From: Anoplolepis gracilipes
Taxonomy: Eukaryota; Arthropoda; Insecta; Hymenoptera; Formicidae
Direction of reading: 5' to 3'
DNA length: 64,000 bases
NCBI RefSeq assembly: GCF_047496725.1
Contig: NC_132985.1
Span: forward strand, 3,017,501-3,081,500
Of the stretch, positions 1-14,155 are shown one piece after another. The notes beneath the pieces are model-generated. The model did not search any database. It was not told the origin of the DNA and was given only the letters and a program-made list of their open reading frames with translations. Within the stretch, counting starts at the first letter, position 1. Each line of letters opens with the position of its first letter. Made by a program: the position numbers and the translations under genes.

Positions 1-1540
1 ATTATTTATCAAATTTCAACTTGACTGGAATATTTAGTTACTTTATAGTTTTGATTCTCGGGAAAAAAAATTACCTCATCAGGAAGGAAAAAAGAGTGCT
101 GGTTTTTCTCCCGCTCGAATTTTTATTTAAATCAAATCTCCGTGTCGGATAATGTAAAATCGCTCGGCAATATTGCGGTCGACTAATCAACGGCGATGTA
201 ACTTTCATACTCTGCGCTTAATGAAATCCCGAGAGTAGAAGGGCGAATAAGAGCGGAAAGGATAAAATTTTCTTTTGGTCGGTTACGCTCGTACCATTGC
301 TTCGCACGAATATTCAAGCGCGGAAAATAGACACGGATATACCGGAAGTATCCGTTACAGAGTCGTTAAAACGCGCCACGTTTTAAACCACACCATTGTA
401 TCGCCGCCTCTGCGAGCTGCCGAGCGTCACCGCGCGCACGTGATTGAGGGAGAAATCGTTCTGGATGCAAATACCGCGCGGTTATTTCAGCTTTTCTCTA
501 CGACCGAATCAGTCCCGGCACTTAAGCCCTCGGCTTGCACAATGAAGCCGCTATTATTCGCGCTAATAGAGAGACACGAGAGCTCGGACAAACGGGATTA
601 CAATAGTTTTTCAAATAACGCGTGTACGCGTTGTCCTCGACATTTTGAAAAAATTCTAAAAGAGTACGAGACACACATATGTATGCGCGATATCGCGTAT
701 CGACGAGAATCTTTGAAACATATAGTACGTGTAAGGTAAAATAAGGACAAAGAGAACCGAGCGAATAAAATGGAATGAAAAAGTATTTTCAACGAGTGAA
801 GTAAAATCGATAGTCGCGTATTTGACGATGCGACTCCACAGTCGAAGTTCGTTTCCACCATGGCGATAAATATCGGAATAGCGAAATGCTGTTAACTTTG
901 GGAAAAATGCCGCCGCGGCAGATTTAAATCTCACTTTACAAGGTTACGAGTTTGACCACGAGACCCACGCGGAAATTGGTTAAACTTTCCAACAACCCTC
1001 AGAGTAGCCTCGAGGGGTCGCCATTACCGAGTCGCTGCGGAGGGACCAACTTCGACACTTTCGAATTTCTGAACCTTTAGAACACCCTCGACATTCTGGA
1101 CGCTCTTAACCTCGGAATGACCCCAACCGCAGTGCTTAATTCTACCTTATTCTCTTTCTCTCCTATCCCTTTTTTTCCGCGAAGTTTCTCGTCCATCGTC
1201 CTTTTTATAATGCCGTTTAGAAAAAAATCTGCGATCGCGCAGGGATTTTTGAACTTTTAAATTTTAAGATCTTTTTTTTACTCTTCTCTATTAACGGTTC
1301 TTTTCATATTTTATTTCGAAATGAAAATCAATTTTAACTAAATGTATATGATATGTAACATATGCATAGATTACCCGTTAATAGATGATTTTTATTTAGA
1401 TTTTACATAATATATATATTTTATGCGGCAAGAAATTTATAATTCATCTCTCTAAAAGCAGATCAACCTTCTCAAGACAGCGATGTATCATTTTTATCCG
1501 CTTAATATTTTATTTATCAAAATGTTGCCTGATCGAGTTG

Positions 1541-1565
1541 AAAAAAAAAAAAAAAAAAAAAAAAA
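1541..1565. repeat. Poly-A tract, 25 A
   Basis: An uninterrupted run of 25 A. The 20 bases before it share no body with the bases before other A tracts in the window, so it does not look like the tail of a common retroposon. Confidence 0.97.
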
Positions 1566-1895
1566 GACAAGTGACGTTTCGCAGTTAATAATAAGTGAGA
1601 TCAATCTGGGAAAAAACGTAGCGAGTCCCGAGAAAGGATGGAAGCTGCGGCGGACAGGACCGCTTGTACAAAAATGATGGCCGCTCTTTTTTATCGCGTT
1701 TCACCGTGCAATCACACGCAGACGCATCGACGCGCGCTGGTTCTCGCGATCGCGCGGTATCCGGTCGGCGCCACCGTGGCTTTCGTTTCCGGCGTTTTCG
1801 GCGCGAAATTTCACCCCTTCCCCCGCCCCTCCCGCGTTGATTGCTCGGTCGAGAGATCTACGCACGGGAGGAACGAGAGACAGAAAGATCGCAAC

Positions 1896-1918
1896 AAAAA
1901 AAAAAAAAAAAAAAAAAA
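1896..1918. repeat. Poly-A tract, 23 A
   Basis: Uninterrupted run of 23 A in a CpG-rich patch. It is one of five A or T tracts of exactly 23 in the window. Confidence 0.97.
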
Positions 1919-4900
1919 GAAGGGGCTACTAAACGCCGACCACGTCGACGCGGACGCGACGGAAAACGACACGCAAATAGGATCAACGCAACGCGGGATG
2001 CACTCTAGCGAGATACATTTGTTTGTTGTAAATTACGGGCGGACCACAGCTCGTTTATTCGGTGTGTTACGATAAACGTGCGGGGAAGAGAATCGCATAT
2101 ATACTTTTTGCCGCGCTACGTGCGGCTTTTTCTCCCCCTAGATACAAAGCCGAGTTGGGTACACGTGTTGCATGGATACGGCTCGGTTTGTTTTGACATG
2201 TCAAAAACATTTCACAGTACTACGTTTACACTCGAACAGTAAGTAAAGAGAGATGGGGAAGGCTGAAGAGAAAACTAATATAAGAGCTAAATTTACAACT
2301 GCAAAACAATCGTATTTTATTTAAAATCATAATAGTTTCTCACAACGATAAATACTTTTAAATCCTTTAAAAATAACATAAATGCTAGAAAATTAATCCC
2401 ATGCCATAAATATAAAGCTTATAGCATATTTAACAAAGACGCTATTAACATGATTCGGTGCGCGTTCGATCAATCGCGATCGATCGAGCCGGTTTAGCCG
2501 GCTAAAAACAACGAGGATATTCCTGCCACATCTCGCTCTTTGAAACGGAGGGAGGCGGTCGCCGAAACACACAAGGACGCGTACAGGGCGCGATTCTCGC
2601 GACATTTCGTACGACGAAATATCGCGGACGCGCTCGCGCGTAAATCTGTCAAGGAGAGCCGCAGCAGCAGCCGCCGCCATTGCGTGCACACGTCGTAGCT
2701 CGTAGCCTTAAACTTGCTCTCTATTCATAGTCACGCCGTCGCTCTACCCGACCGTACGTATGTATGTACATATAGGCAATAATGCACATACGATGAATGC
2801 ACATCCGCAAGCCGGCGCGAGCGTGGAACGCGAATGAGAGAACGCGCGACCGCGATGCACCCGATGCATCTCGGCCGAGCCGACGACGCGTCGTTGATGC
2901 GATTAAATTGTTCCTTCGCGTCATCTGGCACGATCGATACCGTGGCGTGCGCGAGAATACTCGCTTTCGAAGAGACGAGACTCTCTGGGTGTCTGCTGAT
3001 TCGGCGACCAAAAGTGATCGATGAATTTTTTATAAATAATGACAGTTTATACCATAATTGAGTGCGCGAAGAATTGTCGGGGAGAAGCATAATAAGATTT
3101 ACATTATTCGCTAATTGGCAATCGTGTAATTAAAATTAGCGTATTTATTTGCTTTTTTTTTATCAATTATTACGCGCGTAAACAACGCGGGATACGATCG
3201 CCTGTTTCAAGGCTAACGAAAAATTCTATCAAATTTACATTGTTGAATCACTCGCGCGACATACACATACACACACAATAATAATGCAAATGGCGTTTTC
3301 ATTTGCATAGATTAATACGAGAGAAAGATAGACACAGTAATTGAAGCGCGCAAGAACCCTGAAAATCGGGGGCGTTGAATTTTTCATCCGCTCGAATTGC
3401 GGCGCCGCGTAAATGGAAAACTTAATCGTATGCATTGTTTATCGTGACAAGGCAGACGCGCCGTATAGCTACCGAAATATTTGATGGAACGAATATATTA
3501 TTTGGTAAATATTTTACTAGATATTCTACATCGTTAATATCCTCAACCGCTATAATTAAATTGAGGTAACGTAACCGTTGGCGTTGCGGTAAGCGCCATT
3601 TCAAGAAATAAACGACGTTATATTTTATGCCGGTAGACATGAGCAGTAACGTCAACTCTATTTTCACAACTCGTTTCCATAATAACTGACCCAAAAAAAA
3701 AAGTAAAATTATAAAAACGTTAAAAACCGATAAAAAGTGTAATAAAAATCAAAGAGAAAAAACTCTATTTTTGATAAAACATAAAAATCTTTTTTTGTTT
3801 TTTTTTAGATAAAATGTTAAGATTAAATTTTGTTATAATAATTAATAATAGAAGGAACCGAAACCAACGTATATACGTGTGTTTCAACGCGTACATTGGG
3901 TACAATTTGGCGGTTCGATGGTTTTCAGAGGGAATCAATTATCATTATACGAGATCGGACGAGGGTAGTCATTCTCTCGTGAATACGATCAGCTTGTCGC
4001 ACCGTCATCTCGTCGCGTATGCAGGACTCGACGATGGCTTTTGCTCGCAAACTAACCGTTACTGTACTTGCCGTTACTGTAATTAAACGCCTCACGAGAC
4101 AGTCGGGCGTCGGCGTCGCGCCGGCGTTGTTATTTAACATTGGCGTCGATAGTACGACGGTAGAGTACGTGAATTGCATGCACCGGCCACGGCCTATCAA
4201 TATGCTCACCGCATAAAATGGGAACAGCTACGTAAGCTCTCGATGGAAAATTGAATAAGGCTTACGAGGAACTCTGGCGAATATCGCATAAACTCAAATC
4301 TCCAAATCTTTTTGGATTCGAGGAAATCATATTTTTCGAATCTCGTGGCTGTAACAAACCGACATTCTTGTACATCTGAGAGATCCTCGAACAAGAGGAA
4401 TCCTTGAACATCAAGCTTCGTTATCAAGATCGTAATATCTTAGGATTGATAGGAGGTTGTTACGTTTACTTTACCTCGGGCTAAAGTACTTTCTCGCTTA
4501 ACGAGTTTTGGCAAACTCCCTTCCTTCCTACGGTTTGACATCTGTCATCTCCCAGATATCCCAGATAATCCAAAAAAGATATGACAAGATGATTTTTCAA
4601 AGACATTATTATCGTTACTGATTATTTTGTATTTTGTATCGCGATCTCGCCGTGTAAGGCCGGTGTTTTATTCCTACAGGAATATTGAGAGCTGTAGGTA
4701 ATAGGAAATTTATCATCGTTCCGATTACGAGTGAATTATTATCCTCCGACAACGATGACAATAGTTTTGCATTGCAAAGCGTAGTATATATTTGTAAAAC
4801 TACTCCCGGCTATTTTATCTTTCATCTTTCATTGTTACAAATCGAATGAAGCTAGTCGGATAGAGCTATCGATAATGTTTCAGACTATCAAATTACGCAT

Positions 4901-5255
4901 ATGTATAATGATTGCCGTATCATCCATGCACAAACTGTCCTAGAATTTCTGAATAACTTTAATTGTATAGTATGGTTTTATCTTGAATCGATTTTTCGCA
5001 AATTGTGTAAAGAATTTATTATTAAAATTGAGGTCGACGGATTTTTATCGATATCGGAGAAAGAGAAAATAAGAGAAATACAGAGAAGCAGAGAGAAAGA
5101 AGGAGAGAAAGAGTTGAATAAAATGTAATTTTTATCGTATTTTAAAAACTTTTTTAGTAGAATTAATCATTTGACTTATTTAATTTAAAGAAACTCTGTC
5201 ACGTGCTTTTTTTTTTGTTTAAAAAGATTATGTTCTTTAAAGTTCCATTTTACTT

Positions 5256-5278
5256 AAAAAAAAAAAAAAAAAAAAAAA
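5256..5278. repeat. Poly-A tract, 23 A
   Basis: Uninterrupted run of 23 A inside AT-rich DNA. No retroposon body is seen upstream. Confidence 0.97.
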
Positions 5279-8200
5279 TCTTATTAAGCGAGAAAAATGG
5301 ACGGACGACACATTCCATGCGGAACCATTAAACCGCATTAGATGCACTTATTGCTCTCTACGTAAATGTTGCTGCCCTTAAATTGTTTCCCGATAATGCA
5401 GCGCACAGAGGAAAAACATTTGCCGTTGGTGGCGTCGTGAAACGATTTATCATCATGTCGAGTACGTTGACATCGGCTTACCGGTTACCAAATAGGTGAA
5501 GAATTCATGTCCGTCTTAATAGAATAAAAATGCATTTTTAGACGTTTCACTTTGCGTTTAATTGAAATGATGAAATTATTGAAAATCTTGATATTCTCTC
5601 GTTGAATTCGACAGAAATCTTCAGCATTAGCGCTAGAATTTAAAAAATTTTTAAAGATCTGAAATCTAATATGTAATTAATGTATAATTAATCTGAAATA
5701 TGTATATAATTTCGAAATGACGGAAGAGCTAGAAAAATGTAGATTCTAAAAATTCTAAAATTTAATTATCAGAGAACGCGAAAGTTTCCTCGATGAGTAT
5801 ATGTAAATTCCGATTATTTGAGAACAAAGAAGAATTTGAGTAGCTGAGGGATGATGAGAATCCGCACGTAATCACGAAATGATTCGCGCAGCAAATATTT
5901 CGCGATGAGTAGGCGAGGAAGAGGGTACACGGACACGGATTTTCATGCTAGCCAATCGAAGAAGAATCCGGCCATCCTTGCGGCTAATCTCCTCGCACGG
6001 AATCCCCTCGCGGCGGGGTGTCGCTTGTGTCCCTAGCATACACACGCATACGTAGGTTGGCGTGTGACGTACGTAGCCCCGTAGCGCACGTCGGGCCCCG
6101 GGAGAAGCAATCAGTTGCATTTACCGGGCAACGTTTACATGGATCGTTTACAGAGCCCTTCCCTCCTCCTCTCTCGTCGTGCTGGGCTTTTGGCGCGCCA
6201 AGCATTTCACGTATGCGGCTAGATGCCCGCGCGCAAATATATCCGGCGCAAACATTACGCTACATAGTACGTTGTAGCGGATATCCTTGTTGCGGATTTC
6301 AGCCTGAGCTCGTTTTGTCGTCGTCGGTGTACCGCATTCCACGCGTCTTCGATACGCATCTCCGCTGGCAGCTAGGCCAGCGCGCCCGCGCCACTTAATC
6401 GAAAAGCCGCATACTAAATGAACCCTTTACCGCGGCCGCGCGCGTTCTTGCGCTGCTCGAAATTATCGCCCGGAGGCAAAGTTACATCGGCAAAGCTACG
6501 TCGGCGAATTATCAATGTGGGAAATATAGAATTAGTCAGACCACAACGTGCTTCTCATTCACGTCGCTCGTTTAATAATCGAGTCTGTTTTCTATCTAAT
6601 AATTAATTCAGAATGGAACGGTGACACACAACGGTGCTAATTACATTTTCCGTTGAGGAATAATGTTCACGTCTCGCGATTCAATGAAGAAATATTCATT
6701 AATATTAGAATTGTATTCTCCGGCTGGAATATCGCGAAATTCAATCATTGAAGAAAGAGAGAAAGGAAAGGAAAAACTACATTTAATCGTGCGTTTGTAC
6801 GGGGTAAAAGTGTGGCGCATGAGAGGGTGAGAGATCTGAATCTCTCGGCGCGATGCACTCTTGTGCTCGTTGGGATGCACCTCTACATCCTTATCCGGTA
6901 CGTGCATGCATTTGTGAGAAGCCGGCGCGATGTGGGCAAAGAGTGGCTTTGAATTCGAGCCGTGCACGTTTCCGCAGGCAGGTGTCTCTCTGAGCTCCAT
7001 ATTATTTCCTCGAACGCGATATTGTCGGAAGAATCCGGAAGCAAGTTGTGGATTCGAGTCGATGCGAGCTCCGCGAGTCTCTCGAATACTCGAGTACGCC
7101 GCGACGAATACATCGACGATCGACGTTATCAAGCCGGGACGACGAATGAATTATTTCGAGTGTATGTAACGCGAACCAAATGAAAGGTAGTTTGCGGTTT
7201 CTTCGAGGTCTCTCGAGCGAAACTATTTCATTTCCTATGCATCTTTCTAGAAGATTACCTGCAAAATACATTTCGCGATATCCACAGTCGACAGCTTTTC
7301 AAAATTGTAGAAATACTTTATTAATTTATACCCTTCACGAGAGATAATATATATATATGTATATTACTTTTACTATATACTATAGGAATTTAAAACAATA
7401 AAGAGTTGGAGAAAAAAAGAACGCACTATAATAGAAAGGTGGAATTCGAGCCAAACGTACGTATGATATTTCATCGTTCGTAAAATGATAATTTTCCGAA
7501 TCGCAGGAACATATAAAGGAAATAGAAAATCGACGTCGCGACGTGATACGACGATAGAAATACCACGTATCTTTCGACAAGTTGATGGCGCACATTCGAT
7601 ACCTTACGGTCGTATCACGTAAGAATGAGACGTCGTATAACGGTGGGAGGTGAGCACGAAACTGATTTATATTTGCAGCGAACGAAGTCAAAGAGCGTTC
7701 TCGCAACCCGTTTCTTTGGCTCCTTGGCTCGCATTCGCCGCTCCTACCGACTAGTCTACGTGTGTTTGTGTGTCTATGTGTATTTGGACGAACGACTTGC
7801 CATCTGTCACCCTCGCCAACGCACCATTGGCTTTTCCGCAAGAAATGGAAAGGACAATTTTTCAAAGACGCATCATTATCGTTTATCATTTGATCATTTC
7901 CTCCCCCTTCCTCCGGCGATTTGTCCGCCGATCTCTCGATCTGTCGTTGCGATCAAGAGAGAGATCTTACGCGTGAAAATATCGCGATTCTTGATATAGT
8001 ATTTTTAAATTTAATTCAATGTCAATTTTAATTAAAATTTTATCTTAACCGAATGACAAATAATATATTTTCCGGCAAACAACGCATTCATATTATATAT
8101 GTATGTATATGTCACAAGACTAAGATAGGGCTTTTGTATAAAGTTTTTATTTAGATATTTTCTTTTTATTAAATTTCAAATTTCTATCGCCTAATTTCTA

Positions 8201-9023
8201 TTTCCTTGCGTGAGAAATTAATTAATTTAAAATTGCTTCCCTTGATCTATTCGCAAGGTATGCGCGATAGTTTGAGAAAAAATCGACAAGGACAATATGT
8301 CTCACTGAAAAATGACTTCCCTTCTTCCTTCTATGGAAATATACCTAATAATGCGTTCGTAAGAGCGACAAACGGCATGCCATTTCGTCATATAAAAAGC
8401 ATTTGAAGCAAAACGAAAAAGGACGCTTGAGACTAGCTGAATGATAAGGTTTCTACGACGATGCATTATACGCGCGCGTTTTTCCTCAACGATATATACA
8501 ACGTTATGTATGTAATGTTAGCACACGGTACGTCATTCTAAATCGACATTCAATTTTAGGAACGCGATAAGTAGCTTTGTACATTTTTATTTCATACAAT
8601 ATCTTCAGATCATCTCGCATTAATTGCGACAAGCATCTCGCAGCACACACGACTGAGATAAGTGATAAGATTTTCTAACAAAATTATCGCTCGCTTTGTC
8701 AGTCACTTTAAAAAATGTTTATTGTTCCCATTCGGTTTGCTCGTCCCGCGTTTGATTGCAATGTCTCCCGTGAAAAAGCCAAAGTGGCGACGTAATCCTC
8801 GAGGGCTGGTCTCTTGTGGCCATAATGAACGCGCGAAGCAAAGGACTTTCCCATTGAATCCTCCTCTTAACGACTCCCATAAGTACCGAGATTGAAGTGG
8901 GATAGCGATTCCCTGCGGAAAAACGACTTCAGACTTTCTTGCCGGAAGTATCAACAGAGTTGTTTCATCATTTTCATTTTAAGGTTTAAATGTAAAAAAA
9001 ATCGCGATAAAAAACTATGAACG
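5279..9023. other. Non-coding block, no gene recognised
   Basis: This holds an AT-rich part (5500-5800), a CpG-rich part (5960-6500) and mixed sequence to 9 kb. Overlapping frames on both strands around 6.0-6.4 kb and 6.6-7.3 kb are typical chance frames of CpG-rich DNA. A possible short start-plus-donor pair lies at 7625-7650: an ATG with A at -3, followed 25 bases later by GAG/GTGAGC. Nothing links it to a further exon. Confidence 0.6.
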
Positions 9024-9045
9024 AAAAAAAAAAAAAAAAAAAAAA
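9024..9045. repeat. Poly-A tract, 22 A
   Basis: Uninterrupted run of 22 A, followed by G and more A-rich sequence. Confidence 0.97.
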
Positions 9046-10288
9046 GAAAGTAAATAATTAGTGCATCGCTGATATTAGTCAATTAAGTAAATTAAGTTGT
9101 ACATATTTTCAGATTTATATATTCTTATCCAATATATAATGCTCGATAAAAAGAGTTTTATATTATCACGTAATAAATGTATCATAGGTAGTTTTTTATT
9201 CGCGTTTTTATCACATGCCCTTCGGCGAGCGTGGCCGTTATGTCGGAAAAATAACATTATTTTCGCATGGCTTTCCGGATGGACGCTCGATGGAAAAACT
9301 GTCCACGATTCGACTTTTCATCACGTACGGACCGCCTGCCACGCGACAAAAGCGGAAAGGAATTACGGTTTGATGAATGCCCCTCTGGGCGACCGGGCCC
9401 CACTGTGCCGCTCCTCACTCGAAAGACATCGATATCCCTGGGGCCCGCCATTCACGGGAAACGCGGACAATACCGGGCGCAACAAAAATTACACGCTCAT
9501 CTCGGTTTCGCATGATCCGCCCCGGGCCGGCCGCGACGACGATTTTCCATCGACGACGTTCCGCAAATCCCCCTCGTCCCGCAACGTCGTATCGTGAGTT
9601 TTGAGAGGGTTCCATTATGCCAACGGCCTACCAGATGTCAGATGAGGGTTACCGACGACACCGTGACTAAAGTCGTTATCGTGTGAAATACATCTGCCGG
9701 CGAAGCCTCTTCGATACGTTCGATCCTTTCCATCGCTACACGAGTCTTCTTAACTATGGCATCTCTCATTTATACAATTATTGGGTATATTCTTTTTTTT
9801 TTTTTTGTGATTTGTCGAATTCAGCTCGAAATTTTCTTAGATTCCTAGATTCTGAGATTTCGAAATCTTTGCTGGCGTTGATATTTCCTTGCATTATTAT
9901 ATAGGTACAAATGATTTAAATTCCTCGGTTTATGAGGCTTGAAAGTTCATTGGACGCCAACATCCGTATATCGAATTTAATCTCTTCTTAGGTCAACGGA
10001 TCCGCACGAACGAGGAGTTTGCGTGGCTGAGTCTCGTATGGATGAGTTGTTATCGTCCGCGCCCACTTCAATTAGGTTCTCACATGACTATCATCGGCAT
10101 ATAAACGTTGTCTTTTCCGTGGGCAATGCCGGTATAATCCGTTTTCCGTGCATTAAGCCAGTCTCTTATCGAGGAGCATGGATAATCGGTTTGTCCACAG
10201 CATCGTCGTTAATCCCCTTAAGTTAAAATTACGTGAGCTGCGTGTTCATCGAGATACCTCGGCTCGGCAAGTAACGACACGGAAGCGT

Positions 10289-10316
10289 GCTCTCGGCTCT
10301 CGGCTCCCGGCTCTCG
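10289..10316. repeat. Heptamer tandem repeat, GCTCTCG x4
   Basis: Four adjacent 7-base units, GCTCTCG, GCTCTCG, GCTCCCG and GCTCTCG, with one substitution in the third. It sits in a GC-rich stretch that continues into CGAGTCGAGTCGGCTCGAG-like sequence. Confidence 0.93.
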
Positions 10317-10469
10317 TTCGAGTCGAGTCGGCTCGAGCTGATCGGCCTGATCGAAGGATCGTATTAGTCGGTATCGAAATTGCCAGCGTGCACGTTCGGC
10401 GCGAGATAATGCGCGTATATTAATTTTATAGCGGAAAATTGTGCCGAGTGACGGTGGTTAATAAAGAAA

Positions 10470-10488
10470 GCGCGCGCGCGCGCGCGCG
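10470..10488. repeat. (GC)n dinucleotide array
   Basis: Nineteen bases of strictly alternating G and C. Alternating GC is the classic Z-DNA-forming sequence, and such arrays are much rarer than the AT and CT arrays around it. Confidence 0.97.
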
Positions 10489-11406
10489 TAAGTCAAGCGA
10501 AAGCGCGAGGGAAAAAGACGGTGGTCGTAAATCGTCTCTTCCAACGGGAAGATCAGACCGTTAAATTCCGCGGGGATGGCTTTTATCGATTCAATATCTC
10601 TCTTTTCTAGGATTGGCCGCGGCCCCGGAGCTTGGCCGATGTCGACAGAATCGGCGGTACGAAAGACGCGTTTGCGGCGCATTCCCACCGACTCTTAGAT
10701 TCTTTACATTTGAAGCATCTTGAATTCTCGAAGAGATTTCACAAAATATATTTCGATTCAATAATCCCTGGCTTTAAATCGGACATTCATTCAATCTGTC
10801 ATTATATATTTTTAAATAATTATGACCTCGCTGTTGGTAACGCGCCTTAAAATCAATGAATACTCTCAAATTTACCTTTGTTGAATTTCTCTTTTCGCAC
10901 TTTAAGATTCGACGTGTTGGATGTGAAACTCGGGGATCCTTTCCTTTCCGAATTCCTACATTCGAGGATGGGAAGATTTCTTCGTGTACGTTGGTGCCGA
11001 TTTTCGGCTTGGAATATTTCGGGTTGGCGGATATCCGAGGATAAATTGTAGATATGTGCTATCTAGCACAGCCACGGCAGCGGAGCATAACCTTGGGAAT
11101 CTTTCCGTATGGCGGGCACAAAAGTCACCCTCCGTCGAGCTCTCTCACCCGCTATCGGAACTCGGTAATATACGCGCGGCGCGTTAAGAAAATTTAAGGT
11201 CGGGCCCACGAACGCGACCGCCGCCACGTCTGGATATGAGAGTTCGGATTTATTTGCGTGCGAGATATATATCCACGACGTTGAATTCCATAGTCTCGCA
11301 AGGCTTCGCTGTTATCGCCGTTTCCGCGTGTGTACCTGCGTACCTACTCGAATACGAGAATTTAAGCTGCTTTAAATTGCATCGTTGCAGTCGAGTAAAA
11401 GATTAA

Positions 11407-11410
<4 letters not shown>

Positions 11411-11468
<58 letters not shown>
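11411..11468. repeat. (CT)29 microsatellite
   Basis: A perfect 58-base CT array followed by imperfect pyrimidine sequence. It is the longest perfect CT array in the window. Confidence 0.98.
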
Positions 11469-11471
<3 letters not shown>

Positions 11472-14119
11472 TTTCTTCCCTTGCTCCAACAGTTGCTTTA
11501 AAGTCTTTCGTTCTTGAAATTTATCGACGTTTCTTCCTCTCGGAACTGCGATTAAACACTAATAAAATATAATAACCATGCATTATTATATTCAGAAAGC
11601 AGAAATAAATAGGCGATTATTTTCCAACTGACACAACCGCAAAAAATATCCCGTTGTAAAACCATTAAGACACGGTTGTACGCGCGTGTCTTGGGTAAAT
11701 CGAATTGCCGTTTCACGATGCTAGTTTAAACTACCATGAGAAATAGCGAACACGCGTGCGGAAATCACGACGAATGCATAACGCGTTAAAGGTGGCTAAA
11801 AGAGAGTAAAGTAGAAAAAATATCGGTGGGAAAATCGGAACTGCAAGACGTGTGAAATCCTCAAAGAAAATCGATGTATTATATTATGTGCGCGTGCTCG
11901 TGCAATTTTACACAATCTGCCGGAAACTGATCCATCCATAATATTTGAATCGTAAACATAAGATATATTCTCCGCGCGATGTGGATTTTTCTCTTTCTTC
12001 TCTCTGAAATTTTAAAATATTTTTAAAATACAAAAGAATATATTTTTTTTTTACTTATCGCGTGGGTGCTCGAGGGTGACGATTTCTGTATTTTCAAATC
12101 TCGTATTTTCTGCGTTAAATACAATAACCGAAAATAAGCTTCTCTTCTCATTAAGTTGTCAAATATCGTGTGAGATTTCGCGAAATTAAACAATCATGTA
12201 TGACAAAGTACAAGTTTTAAACGAGAAGTGAAACAGAATGGAATTGATTGCGAGTGAATAGAAAGTTGATTATGATTAAAAACAAGCGTGCCATTTTGTA
12301 TTCGTTTGAATCTCAAAATTATCGAGATTACATAAGCGAGCTAATCAAATCCGACGAATCTGATTCTATTTAATCGAAAGAATCGGACGTGCTCGTAACC
12401 CCCCCGGGAGACACGCGACAGTAGCGAAGCGGACGTGCGCCGATAATCGAAGAACTAATGAAGCGTATATTGCCATCCGAGACTCACGACTTCCATTGTA
12501 CGCGAGGACAAGGGCAGGAAGAAGTTGGCATCGTGAAGCGACAGTAGGAAAAAGAGAGAAGCAGGAAGAGGGTCTCGACGTAGAATCTGATGAAAGGGAC
12601 GACCATCTCCTTCTCTTCCTCCTCCTCCTCCTCCTCCTCCCCCTCCTCCTTCTTCACCGTACTCTTTTCCCTCCCCCTTTGTCCCCTTCACCGTCTCTAT
12701 TCAACCGGGTCCACTCTTGTTCCTTGCGGGCCAGCACAGAGAGACACGCGACTCTGTCTCTCTGTGGAAAAGCCGTCTTTTTGGCATGGGACGACGCCCT
12801 CTTCATGCTCGGATAATTGTTAACTCAAAGGAAGCACAAAAGCCCACGTTTTACCTCGCTTTCCCGTCGGTCTCTCCCTGGCTTTGCCTGGCCGACTAGA
12901 TGCGCCTGCATGATCCACGGTATCATCGCGGGGACCAGTGTTTCGTGGAATAAAGGATCTGCGAGCGAATGTTAATAACACTGTGCCCGCTGGAGAGAAG
13001 GCCTTTGCAAATTAGCCCAGCGAATAGATTGTCTTTCGTGCTCGGATTACGATAAATGTAAAAGGAAATTATTTCCTCGAGCCGTCGATGATGAAATGTA
13101 TTCGCAATAAAATTACAAATATTTCTTACAAAAATCAGATAAAAAGAAAAACAATTATAAAGATGTTACATTTTTATAATTATCTATGAACGCAATCTCT
13201 CGAAGCAAGTATCTGATGTCGCTTTATGACATTCGAAGAAAGATAATCGGGGATTTAAATCCAGGAAGGATGTCGAAAACAGCAAATTAATAGCGCGATG
13301 GAATCTCCGTTCTACTGAAAAGCACGGCAACAGCGCGCTACAGTCGATGGCTTTGCATCCTCAATGCAATTTTCGCGGTGAAACGCCACTGCATCGTTCA
13401 AACGTTAATTGATCACGCGCTATCAAAAGGACCTCCGGGCTCTCTTTGGCCGGGATCGGCGATGATTCAGCAGCGCGATCTCGCTCCGACGCGGTAGCGA
13501 TGGATGATTCAGCCCGCGGTTTAAGCTGCTTATCTGCGCTACTAATGCGATTGGACGAATTAAACGCACCCATGACGACGATGGGCGCAACACGGCGCAT
13601 AAGGTCGCCGGCACAAACGCCCAGGCCTACCGTACGTGCCTTCATTAACCTCGGGAACGTGCGCAATGTAATATCAAAGGGCATTACCTCGGCAACGTGA
13701 TGCAATAGTGTCATCGATATGTCCTGCCGTCGAGTTTTCGAAAAGCAGACCATGATTTATCGATCGTCCCAGCCGCGTCGCTAAACCGGAGACCGTCTGT
13801 CTGAAAGATGGAGAGAGAAAGATTTATGCAGTCTGAATGAGCGCCATACGGCGCATCCCGGCCAGCAAGATGCTTCTCATCTCTTACCTTAGTCTTACCT
13901 TAAGGATGCGCGATCGTTTGTTGCGTCGGAAGCGACGGATCGGTGAATCTCTTTTCTCCGAACAATAGCCGGAAGAGTGTAAAAAGTAATATTAACGATT
14001 TTTTTTTTCTGAAAACGAACAAGCGCGCGTATCTACTTAATCCACGGGATTACTCGCGGGTCTTTAATTAATTCTTTGTTCCAACATCCTTCTCTTCCGT
14101 TACCAGCACGTAAAATATA

Positions 14120-14123
<4 letters not shown>
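11469..14123. other. Non-coding block, no gene recognised
   Basis: AT-rich to about 12350, then CpG-rich with pyrimidine/purine bias around 12500-12750 and again mixed and CpG-rich at 13320-13960. The frames near 12.5-12.9 kb owe their length to the TCC array. The minus-strand frame around 13361-13753 overlaps a plus-strand frame and has no known motif. Confidence 0.6.
12617..12650. repeat. (TCC)n trinucleotide array
   Basis: About eight perfect TCC units, then an interrupted tail of C and TCC units. Read in frame it gives poly-Ser or poly-Leu on the plus strand and poly-Gly on the minus strand, which explains the apparent open frames there. Confidence 0.95.

Positions 14124-14150
<27 letters not shown>
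14124..14150. repeat. (TG)n microsatellite
   Basis: 27 bases of alternating T and G followed directly by ATATA. Confidence 0.97.

Positions 14151-14155
<5 letters not shown>

Larger units (their letters stand above)
1..5255. other. Non-coding block, mixed composition, no gene recognised
   Basis: AT-rich sequence is interrupted by CpG-rich patches at about 1630-2080 and 2450-2900. Open frames here are short, overlap on both strands and show no domain I recognise; two contain poly-lysine runs that come from poly-A tracts. Short word-repeat DNA occurs near 1045-1125 and 4290-4445. I see no promoter, RNA gene or transposon end. Confidence 0.6.
9046..11410. other. Non-coding block, alternating AT- and CpG-rich, no gene recognised
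   Basis: The CpG-rich part at 9230-9600 gives overlapping frames on both strands, none with a recognisable domain; the longest plus-strand one begins at a TTG, not an ATG. From 9950 to 11260 the sequence is mixed, with a short CG array and a four-unit heptamer repeat listed separately. No RNA gene is seen. Confidence 0.6.

Noticed and set aside
4590..7890. TTTTCAAAGACATTATTATCG near 4594 resembling TTTTCAAAGACGCATCATTATCG near 7858
   Set aside because: The match covers only about 24 bases with gaps; within chance for AT-rich DNA of this length.
9097..9597. 166-codon plus-strand frame
   Set aside because: Starts at TTG and crosses from AT-rich to CpG-rich DNA with an abrupt change of composition; opposing frames overlap it.
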